Positions 31,897 through 41,230 of a stretch of 64,000 nucleotides of DNA are shown here, piece after piece; the first letter of the stretch is position 1; the number at the start of each line of letters is the position of its first letter. A program made the translations under genes and the position numbers. The notes under the pieces are model-generated. The model was given only the letters and a program-made list of their open reading frames with translations, did not search any database and had not been told where the DNA came from. The DNA is from Galerina marginata (lineage: Eukaryota > Basidiomycota > Agaricomycetes > Agaricales > Galerinaceae). The stretch lies in the NCBI GenBank assembly GCA_023014335.1, contig JAECYW010000004.1, positions 3,286,001 through 3,350,000 on the forward strand, given 5' to 3'.

Positions 31897-32901
31897 TCAT
31901 CGAACTATTGCCGGCCTGGTAGGAAGATCATTTTCGATTTGTATCTGGAGCGTCTCAAGCCAGGCAAGAGTTGGGTCATTGAGCTGGGGAGACTTGGCCC
32001 TAGACCTGCTCATACTCAGAGGCTTGAATCGGACTTCTACATTATGCTCCCCATCCAGTTTCCACTTCCCAACATTGCTGGCAATAACAGCACAAGCAGC
32101 AAAATCTTCTTCCCCTTTGGACTTTGCTTTGCTTAAAGCTCTTTCCTTTTCATGCTGGTCCAGAATCAGGCCCATCCCATAACCGATGAATACGGTCTTG
32201 AACTCCAACATCGAGACAATTGAGCACGATTCCAAAGAAAATCGAGCACCAGTAATTGAATGTGGTCGTGGGGAAAGTCGGACTATCATGCCGTACTTGT
32301 CGATATTGGAGAAAGAGTCGCGGATATTCATACCGACGATGGCAGCGCAGAGTAACGAGATATCGAAGCGAGCAGTCCAGTGTCGCAAGTGACGACGGAG
32401 AGGAGGTTCTGTAGTATCTCTTTCACCTTGTTGCAGTGTAACACTAATATTGCAAGCAGCTTTGTGGTGCTTCCAGTCCTTCTCTAGAGGGACGGTAAGA
32501 ATGTGATGAAGGGGGATAGTGACCATCCCGCTTACTTTGGCAGTCGGCACTCTTCAATGCGCAAATTGTCAGAAAAGATGCAGTACTGGATGCGAGAGAC
32601 ACATACGCAATAATAAGCACTCCTACGAGGTCGAAATTAGCCAGGAACTTAGCGAGGACGCCGTGGTATGTACGCACCTGCAGCGAGCACACTTGGATAG
32701 GCGCTGATGATTGGAACATCCATCCGTACTGCATGTCATTACGGGTAGCTCTGTGATGCTGACTGGGGTATCTGGAATATTAGTCTCCCCATGGTAGTGA
32801 ATTACTGCAAACCAGATTGCGTTCAGCCAAGAACGCGGTTTATAGGCTAGAAAATTTCAACCACGAGCCTGACCTTGTTGGCGGAACCTTAATTGAGACA
32901 T
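31897..32901 (-). CDS. MYND-type zinc-finger protein, copy B
   Basis: Five exons on the minus strand: 32874-32901, 32678-32804, 32607-32622, 32536-32551, 31897-32483, giving 257 aa. The gene has the same two 16-bp microexons as copy A. The finger reads CSTDGCSNHQRLSKCARC, SAYYCSADCQ, WKHHKAAC, so all metal ligands are kept. The C-terminal domain (HLRHWTARFDISLLCAAIVG, SKGEEDFAACAVIA, QLNDPTLAWLETLQIQIEND) is closely similar to copy A. The two genes are 2.1 kb apart in the same orientation, so a tandem duplication with later divergence is the simplest origin. No function beyond protein-protein adaptor can be claimed. Confidence 0.86.
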
Positions 32902-32987
32902 ACTTCGCCTGGCTGTTGAGTTGACGATTGCAAATTGACGGAGGAGTTCAAGTTGAAAATGAATCAAAGGCTGAACCGCTGCCCGCA

Positions 32988-33050
32988 TAGTCTCGGATAC
33001 CCAGGACCCAAATTGGGAAGGCGCCCAAAGAGGCTGGGTATCCGAGACTA
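32988..33050. mobile_element. 63-bp foldback insertion with 9-bp target duplication
   Basis: Two perfect 17-bp inverted arms, TAGTCTCGGATACCCAG (32988-33004) and its complement (33034-33050), enclose a 29-bp loop. The 9-mer CTGCCCGCA flanks both sides (32979-32987, 33051-33059). The structure is that of a very small non-autonomous insertion; the mobilising system is unknown. Confidence 0.75.
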
Positions 33051-33059
33051 CTGCCCGCA

Positions 33060-33588
33060 GTGACTCTGAGTGAGCGCGAAAATTGAACGTTCATCACGTG
33101 CTGGGTAATAACACTGCTCAAGCTGAAGTTCAGCACATTTGTCTCCTTCCTCTGAGTCTATGTACTCCTGGTGACTCTTATTACTCTTCCTGTGTCCTAG
33201 TTGTGTTCGGGGATCCGGGTTTGTCGTTTAACTTTCCCAATCAATCAACTCGGAGCCATCAGAGCTTTTTCTATCGTCCGAGTCATTCCCAGCTCCTTCC
33301 CAGAGTTGCCAACTGTAACGACAGAATCATTCTGGAATGCAGAGTTATTCGCGGTCCTGGTACGGGACACAATCGATTTATCTTCTGTTGTCCTCGTTGC
33401 TGGCCTAACAAATTTCTGGCGAGCTGCACAAACCCCAGTGAGTGGTTTCAGATTGTCCCGGAAAGTAGTATTGGTACATATTCCGAGAGTATTGCTTTAT
33501 TTGCAAGGTCCGCTCGCGTATCATCTCGGATGCAGCATCTACACTTATAATTCGACACGGTTCAAGGAAGATCGAAACTTCCGCGGTA
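33060..33588. other. intergenic; no gene supported
   Basis: Two overlapping plus-strand frames are open (33083-33550, 33201-33644), but the second runs into the MITE TIR at 33589 and neither has recognisable protein features. Confidence 0.3.
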
Positions 33589-34046
33589 CAGTACACTTTC
33601 TCATAATGCATATCGTCATAATGCATAATTCTCATGATGCATAGCTTTTTCCCGAAACCAACTTGGTTCGCAGGGAAATTGCTGCATACTGTATAATGCA
33701 TAATGCATAGCCCTGGGAGCGATATATGCATTATCAGATCAAAATTTGGCAGGGAAGGACCCTAAGAGCGGGCCTCGGCATTGGTCGCCAGGGTGTACTT
33801 TTCTAAGTTTTCTTCAACTTTTCACCGCATATTTACCGAAATGCATAGGTTTTCGCTCAAAAATGGCTTTCGGATGTTCTTGCATTTAATTGATGCATAC
33901 TTTCTGTCCAAAAAAGTCGATTTTGTCACATTTGAGTGGTAAAGTAACGTGTGTCACTGAAGTGTGACATATTCCTTGCTGCATAAATCTCATAATGCAT
34001 GGCAAAATTTTGGCACCGTCGATATGCATTATGAGAAAGTGTACTG
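33589..34046. mobile_element. MITE with 27-bp perfect TIRs and TA target duplication
   Basis: The first 27 bases (starting CAGTACACTTTCTCATAATG) and the last 27 (34020-34046) are exact reverse complements, with TA on both sides (33587-33588, 34047-34048). The interior holds repeated ATAATGCATA motifs (33604, 33619, 33691, 33699) and no coding frame. It has the same CAGT...TA logic as the element at 1807-2189 but a different sequence. Confidence 0.87.
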
Positions 34047-34371
34047 TAACCAGATAATAGTAACCACCCACCTGGACATGAGCTATTTCCACAGTGCATC
34101 CAGCCTCGAAATTCTCTCGGTTTAGGCGGCGATCACCTTAGGAGGGTAAGTCGTTCATCCGCATTGTCGGGACTCGATGACGCTCATTCCCACAAAGGAT
34201 TTTTTTGCCTTGACATCCTTCTACATGTACAATCCACGGAGGAGTCGGTTAAATTGATGTTGGTCACCTTACAACGCTTTGGTTAACACCCATTCGTCTT
34301 GCTAATATTTCTTAGGCCTTTCTCTCTCATTGTATACTCTCTTTAATCTATCGCTGGCTGGTCCAGCAAAT

Positions 34372-35851
34372 ATGTCGAATCCTCCAAGACGGATTATAGT
34401 GGATGACACTGATCCTAGTATCAACTACATTGGCCAATGGTTCCAAGATCGTGGCTCGTTAGACTACGTAGGACACGGCGGACCGCCTTGGAACAGCACC
34501 GTGCATGGCGTCAATGCCAACGCCAGTCTATCTTATAACTTCACGGGTGGGTGGATTGCTTCAGTGAATTATTTCCCATCAAATTGGCTTATTCCGCGAT
34601 AACACACAGGTTCAGAAATATCCTTGTACGGCGCAGTCGACCATCGGGACACGACTGGAGGAGCGAACTTTAGCTTAGAGTGTTCCATCGATGGTGTCAC
34701 TATCCGGCATAAGGCTCCAAGCGTCCTTGAAAACAACCAGGTACTGTGTGAAGCCCACTCCTTGTCTGAAGGGTCGCACCTTATCGAAGTAACGGCCACT
34801 GTATTAAACTCGAGCAACACATTTTGCTTCGATCATCTTCATTACCTCCCATTTGCCGACGTCCCACTCGACGACGCTACAATCTGGGTGGGCCCTTCTG
34901 ATCCAGCAATTCAATACGGCATCGGATGGGCGTCACTCGATGACGTTGATACGGTGGTCATGTCTCCCCAGACTGGGGCCAAAGCCGCTTTCGATTTCGT
35001 AGGTGTGCTAAACCACATACTCAATGGTTTATTTCATGTTACTCACTACTATAATTTCTCTGTCTTCCTTTGTAGGAGTCCAGCTCGCCTGGTATAGTAT
35101 GATCCCAGCCAACAATTCAACTTCAACGACTCCTACGAGCTACTACTATTCGATTGACGGTGCCGTCCCAGCAATCCCGTTTGCGTTGCCTAGCCCCTCC
35201 AATGTGGCCCAGCATAACCAGCTTATCTTTCAAACAAGCAAACTCTCTCCCGGAAAACATCACATCGAGGTCACTCATGATGGGGGTAAAGTAGCGACAC
35301 CTCTCTTCTTACAGTACCTCGTAATCCAAAACGCCACCCTCGCTGACTCGTCGCCCAACAATGGCACTGGGGTCAGCAGTCATGCAAGTTCACCGGTGTC
35401 AAGGTTCCCAACAGGGGCTGTCGTCGGAGGCATTATCAGTGGAATTATGGTGGTAGCGGGCATTATTTTCCTCCTACTTCACCAACGACGACGTCGACGA
35501 GAAAGTCAGAGACGATCAATTCTTCCTTATGGTACCCCGGACCTTACTCCTGCTTTTCCTGGTGTTAAACCGTTCAATATCTTCCCTGTGCCGATGGTGG
35601 AAGCAAAACGTCCACCGACTTACGGAAGACCCATGCCACCCTTCCCTATTCAAACGACTGGAAAAATTGTTAGGGCAGATCGGAGGGCAGTAGGCGTTGC
35701 TTCTATACCTTCCCCGGATGAGGAAACAACACTGCTCCGAAGCGATCCGCGTTCTGAGCGGGTGGTCCGTCACGAAGACAGTGGTGTCAGGATGCCTGGA
35801 AGAGATGGTGGATCGGTAGTGGAGCTACCGCCACTATATACCCCAGGTTAA
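34372..35851 (+). CDS. single-pass membrane protein with two lectin-like ectodomain repeats
   Basis: Exons 34372-34546, 34610-35002 and 35076-35851 give 447 aa. The N-terminal two thirds have many N-glycosylation sites (NST, NAS, NFS, NSS, NST) and two similar units. Each begins with DP-S/A-I-x-Y-[IG]-G-x-[WG] (DPSINYIGQW; DPAIQYGIGW) and ends in a HxIEV strand (SHLIEVTATV; KHHIEVTHDG), typical of a galactose-binding-like beta-sandwich pair. A membrane span follows (GAVVGGIISGIMVVAGIIFL) with a run of five Arg as stop-transfer, then a Pro-rich cytosolic tail ending LPPLYTPG (PPxY-like). No clear signal peptide starts at this ATG; an upstream exon may be missing. Such proteins are common in mushrooms; function is unknown. 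Confidence 0.75.
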
Positions 35852-36070
35852 GATCGCCCAGGTTAAATTTCTTCCCAGTTGCACATCCAACTTTCTCCAC
35901 GACGTTTCAGTTCCTGGACGGTCATGTAGTTCAAGAGTCACGATCCCTCCGAACTTTTTTACAGGCGGTTTACTTGGCAAGACGGTACTCCAATGTATGC
36001 CCAGATCGCTTTAACTACTGTCGTTACATTTGACGGATAACGCGCCGCTGAAAATAGATAGGAAAGGACT

Positions 36071-36385
36071 ATGTTTTACCGAGATAGGGTCTCATTTCTG
36101 AAGTACGAGATGTACGAATGCTATCGGATGACGGAGACTCTGACCAGAAATACGACAACATACAAGTCCAGGATCGCTCCTTACGACTGTATTTTCTTCC
36201 ACATCACACTTCACGCGCACGGTCCAACCCAGCCCGCAAATGACGACGATGGCACTCTTGTGGCACTCCCATTCGAAATTGTCGAATTCATAATGCAATT
36301 TGTGTTTAGCCAGCGAAAAGACCACCACCCGGACTACGACACAGCGTCGTTGCCAGTCAAAGCCTGGTCGCTCGCACACCTCTAG
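36071..36385 (+). CDS. short frame with F-box-like core (uncertain)
   Basis: A 104-aa ATG frame whose middle reads LVALPFEIVEFIMQFVFSQ, resembling the LPxEIxxxI start of an F-box. It stops soon afterwards and I see no continuing exon. It may be a truncated F-box gene or a chance frame in the promoter side of the next gene. Confidence 0.25.
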   Translation: MFYRDRVSFLKYEMYECYRMTETLTRNTTTYKSRIAPYDCIFFHITLHAHGPTQPANDDDGTLVALPFEIVEFIMQFVFSQRKDHHPDYDTASLPVKAWSLAHL

Positions 36386-36684
36386 CTGCTCATTTTTTCC
36401 CATATCGCCCTATCCTCGACGAGAATAAAATAAGGTAAGTCTCGTGAGAACGTTCGGACTTTTCGTCGCTTCTAACTTCTCGTCGCTTTCCCGGGTCCCC
36501 ACAATGACGGAAACTGTCAGTTTACCGAAAACTATCACCCACCTGGGTGACTATCGAGGTACTAAGTCTGTAAAGTTATCGGAACACCACATAGGAGGGC
36601 CGGGATCGGGAGACGTCCAGAGATTGGCGACCACCACCACTACTAGGCCAAGTAGGGTCCTTATTCCTCCTTACCCGGCCAACA

Positions 36685-38406
36685 ATGCAGTGGATGCTGA
36701 TTTTCGAGGTCCTGTCCTTTCCGTTCTTTGTCTCTGCTCATCCTCTAAATATCTCTGCCTTGGCCACAACCCCAGCGCCCAACACTTGGCTGCCCGAAGG
36801 AGTGACTAACCACGGTGATCCAAAACTAATCTGCACCTCTGCGTCATGGTTCACAGTGGCTTCCTTCATTCTGGCCAACTATGTTGCACACGCCGCGACC
36901 ACTCATACCTTTCCTGGGGAAAGGTTACAGCATCAGCTAATGGCTATGTTGACATCGATGATGTATCCTGGAGCTGGAGTGGTGAGGGGACTGACAGGCA
37001 TTGCTAGAGGCATTCTGGCCTTGGGCGGGAAAACGGAGCTGCAAGAGGCGGCGGCGGCGGGCGCTCTCTGTATGGTGATTCGCACAGAAGATTGGACGCC
37101 GTTTCCTCAATGTTCCGTGCGTGGGGTGAATAATTATTCGTCGTAAGATCGTTGTTATTACCAGATATATATACTAATAGATTTTGTTTCTTTCAGTAAT
37201 CCTGATGATCGCGACCCTCGGTCGTGGAAGGTGGACATGACACAGTGGCTACGACCCGCACAATTTATCAAGGGATGGACGTTAATCGATACAGTAGAAT
37301 TGACTGGCTGTCCTGGCGCCTTCGAGATGTACCGAGAAATCCACGGTGTTCGGAAAGGACTTCCTAATGGTTACGCATATGCGTCTGTCCCTCCAGACGC
37401 AGTGATCGATCCCACTATCCCGGGATGTACAGTCCATCTTGCGACGTCACGCAATACCTCAAAAATCCTTGTCGCCATTTTCCAAACTGCGTACGCGTCG
37501 TACATTCTGTACGAATCACGCGGCGACCAGATCAAGCGCTTTGGATTCTTGGCGTTTTCTTTAACAGTCACCCCCTACGCAATTATGTCCATCATGAACC
37601 TCTTGGCCGGTTTGCTCTCCCCAATGTACCCGGCAGTCTTTCTAGTACAGTCGGAAGTTTCAGTCGAGCTCGAGGAACGTCATGGACAGTGGTTCGGCAA
37701 TATGGCGGTGGGATCGCTGAGGCCGTTGAAGGACAACGATTCGACCACGTTCGTGATGCAGGATGCTGAGCCCATGGATAATGCAGTGGTCCTTCGTTCA
37801 GAGGCTACTGCCGCTGGCGACAATTCGGACGTCCTCATACCCGCCTTTCCACCCTTCGAATGGCTTTTCATTACTCCCTTCATTCCCATCTTCATTGCTC
37901 GCCTTTTCCCTCTCCCTTTCACTACCCACATTTCCCCCCGGTCTTCGCTGCCCACCTTTTCATTACCCTTTCCATTTCCCACCTTTTTACCATCCATCAT
38001 TCTCAAGCGCCTTCACGCCGGCCTAGACGCCATGAATCGTCACTACCGCATCAGTTTTCAACCAGTGATCAGGCGCGTTGTAGGAAACCTGGTCCTCTTA
38101 CTCATGTCAGTGCTCTTCGCGATCATATTGCCTCTCCTGATCGTCGGCATTCTCTCGCATTTCGCAACGGCCGGAAGCAAGCCTACGGAGTGGCTTTGGG
38201 TGGAGGAGTGGTACCTCTGCGGCGCGACTTTAGGGATTATGTATGCCCTGCCCTTTTACCCACTTGAAGGTTTCTTCAAAAACTCACCGAGTCGACGCTG
38301 GTACCTGTTTATTGCTTGCAAGTTGCCGTTATGCGCTATTGCTATTGGTGGGTTTGTGGTTGTGGGGAAACAGATTCGATCATATGGAATTTGTACAACA
38401 CTCTGA
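36685..38406 (+). CDS. polytopic membrane protein of unknown function
   Basis: Two exons, 36685-37142 and 37197-38406 (intron GTAAGA...TTTCAG), give 555 aa. The N-terminus MQWMLIFEVLSFPFFVSAHP is a good signal peptide. A hydrophilic segment with Cys and Trp residues follows, then a segment near residue 250 (FLAFSLTVTPYAIMSIMNLL) and a strongly hydrophobic C-terminal half with about four more spans (EWLFITPFIPIFIARLF, LVLLLMSVLFAIILPLLIVG, GIMYALPFYPLEGFF, LCAIAIGGFVVVGKQIRS). The pattern fits widespread fungal integral membrane proteins without known function. I cannot assign transport or enzymatic activity. The start is chosen because it begins the signal peptide. Confidence 0.72.
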
Positions 38407-38599
38407 GAGGACTGTGTCCAGGATTTGTGGGCGTCACTGAACGTCGCAGCTGGTTGAATGCAAAATGACCATGAACTGTAACCGTTTACTTTACAACGGG
38501 GGTGAATAATGTACGCATAACAAACACGACAATAAATGACCGAATAACTCTCAGAGTCCAAACGTCCACCCAAACCCAAAACCCAAACCCCAACCCTCA

Positions 38600-40624
38600 T
38601 CAGCTATCACCACCCTCACCCTCACCCTCACCCTCGCGTCTATCATGTTGATGATGATACCCCCCAAAGCTCCCCACCACCTCCCGCTCATCTTCCACCA
38701 GCACCTCCGTGCGATCCGGGTACAGCGCGCTGACTACTTCTCTCTCCAACCACCTTTCTTCCTTTTCTCCTCCGTCCACATCCCCATCCCCGATGGGGTG
38801 TAGGCTGTAGTGGATGGAGAGCGCGGAGAGCACCCCGCCGTACGCGTGTGAGATTCCGGTGTCGATGATGAGGATTTTGCCGTTGCATCGGGATTTGATG
38901 TTCTGTTGGTTCGTTAGCCGGGTTCGAGTTCGGATTCGGGTGAGGAAAGCGGTAAATGAAAGGGACACGAAGGAAGAAAAGGAGGAAGAAAAGGAGGAAC
39001 AAAGAAAGAAAGAAAGAAAGAAAGAAAGAACAGCGCACCTGGAAATCAGGCGTATGCCCCATGATCATCCTCCGTGTCCCGGTCTTCTTCAAAACAGCAT
39101 CGACCTGCTCGCACACCGTCGCCTCGTCCTCCATCGCCCAGCCGCGGTACCACAAGGGGCCGTTGGCGCTGTACATCCGCGCTTCCTCCACCGTCGTACC
39201 TATCGAACGTGCAAAAAAAGAAAAAGAAAAAGCTCGTCAGCAAACTTAAAACTTATTTACGAGGCAGGAGACCCAGCTCACCTAGCGGGAACCCGGGGTA
39301 TGGATGCGGTGGATGGGGAGGGGGCTGTGGCCTGTTTTGGAGCTTGAAGAGGAGGGAGGTGCTGAGAGCGTTGATTTTGGAGGGGAAGGGGAGGAGGTCG
39401 GGGTAGGTGGGGGAGAGGCCGCCGTGTACGAAGGAGAGGGCGGCGTGGGATAGGGGGTCGGGGTTGTGTTGTTTGGGCTTGGGTTTTTTGTGTGCGTGGT
39501 GGTGGTCGTGTCCTCGCTGGGCGTGCTCGTGCTCGTGCTCGTCTGCGTCTTCATCTTCGTCTTCATCCTCGTCCTCACCAAATCGCCAATGCACGTCCTC
39601 CTCGTCTTTCTGCACATGCAGCCCCATTCCCTGCGATAGTGATAGCGGTGGGTACGGCGTGTTCGGCGGGCCGATGGAGGGGTGCAGAGGGAGGCGGGAG
39701 GCGGAAGTGTAGTTTGCGGCCCAGGAGCGGCCGATGCGGCCTGTGGTGAGCATGCGTTGGCGGGCGGCGATGGAGCCGAATGTTTTTAGCTCGGAGGGGT
39801 AGACGTATCTTTTGGTTTTTTTTTTTTGGGGGGGAGTTAGGTTAGTGTTTGGGTTAGGAGGGGATGGGAGGGGAGGGGAGGGGAAGGGAAGGGCTTTACC
39901 TCCAGTCGCCTGATTATTCGGAGGTGGGGACGAAGACGGAGAGAGGGGTTAGTTGTGACCGGAAGCGCGGGTGGATGGGACGTACCGATAGCGTTCATCC
40001 ACTCGTGGTTCCCGAGATGGGAGAGCACGGTCCCGCCTGCTTGGGCAGCTTGTGCGCGGAGCCTGTCCATCCATATGAAGAGGAGGATGGTGTCGTCTCC
40101 TCTGCAGGTAAGACCATAAGAAAATAAGAAAAATAAGAAGGAAATTAATAATGCAAGAGATAAATAGCGCACCGGTCGATGATGTCCCCGGTCTGCACGA
40201 AAAAGTCGACGTCGCCGGACCAGTCCCCGTTGTCGTCGGTGACGCCTGCGAACTTGAGGACGCGTCGGGCGTTGGGCATGTCGCCGTGGAGGTCGCCGAC
40301 TGCTACTATGTGGCGGGTGAACGGGACTCGGGTGCTTGAATGCGGAGGGTAATGCAGGTGATCCATCGGGAGCGCATGGCGTTCTGAGCCTTCATGCTCG
40401 TGCTTGTGCTCATGTTCATGTTTAAAGTCCTCTTTGACGGTCCATGGCCAGAGCTTGTGCCGAGCGAGAGTGGTGATATCTACTATGATCTGCCGCTGCG
40501 TCGGCCAGGTGGCTATGGCTGGTAGGAACTGGTGCAGCTTTAGGGTGTAGATGAGGTAGAGGAGCATCACGGGGATGAAGGCGAAGATGACTGCCTTCCG
40601 CCGCGTTGGGTTTAGCATTACCAT
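38600..40624 (-). CDS. calcineurin-like metallophosphoesterase, membrane-anchored
   Basis: Six exons on the minus strand: 40173-40624, 39986-40101, 39900-39909, 39282-39808, 39039-39199, 38600-38902, giving about 522 aa. Exon 3 is a 10-bp microexon that restores GDWRYV. After a cytosolic-type start and one span (AVIFAFIPVMLLYLIYTL) the full metallophosphatase signature appears: VAVGDLHGD, TGDIIDRGDD, LGNHEW, SFVHGG and IMGHTP, so all metal ligands are present. An acidic/His-rich low-complexity insert (Glu-Asp repeats, HEHEHAQRGHDHHHAH) lies between GNHE and SFVHGG. The arrangement resembles Shewanella-like protein phosphatases of fungi and plants. A signal-anchor suggests an organellar or secretory location. 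The substrate is unknown. Confidence 0.85.
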
Positions 40625-41230
40625 GGTGGATGGCTAAGTGAGAGGAGGATGTGAAGAGGAATTGCGATTACAACGGAGGCTGTGTTGAGAAAGCGTCGAT
40701 CACTTTGTCAATCCGATGTAACTAAATCGTTGCATACCTATGTGTCGTAGATATTCTTTCCGAGGGCTATTTAATGAGGATACGACGTGGACCAGCCAGC
40801 AGTGTTCGTCGGAAGCAAAGAGTGGTACTCATCCCTCCCGATTTGGGACCGGAAAGCCTCCATTCCAAACAAGAGCAATTATCCTCCGTTTTTCTGCGAT
40901 GGCGGGCAAAACAGTTTCATCGATGAATCCAACGACGACTAGAAGCTAAAGTTCATTAGAAGACTCTAAAAAAACGCACAGTGAGCCGCGTTCTTTTTTT
41001 CTCGTCAATGTGCGACTTTCTGACCATTTTCGCATCTGATTCAGACTCATTTTGCGGTGCCGACAGCCGCTCAGACACAGCTTGTCATCTCCCACCACCA
41101 TCCCCGCCCATCCTGGCTTTCTTTCAAATTCTCGTCCGCTCTCCTCTACTCGATTGTCCAGTGCAAAGGTACTCCTCATCTCTCACATCCACCCATAAGC
41201 TCACCCAAGCCGCAGACCACACACACGGTC
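40625..41230. other. divergent intergenic region; nothing recognised
   Basis: About 600 bp between the phosphoesterase start (-) and the low-complexity protein start (+). It probably contains both promoters; no repeat or RNA seen. Confidence 0.35.

Noticed and set aside
33083..33644. Two overlapping frames of about 150 aa
   Set aside because: One ends within the TIR of the MITE at 33589; neither resembles a protein and no introns fit.
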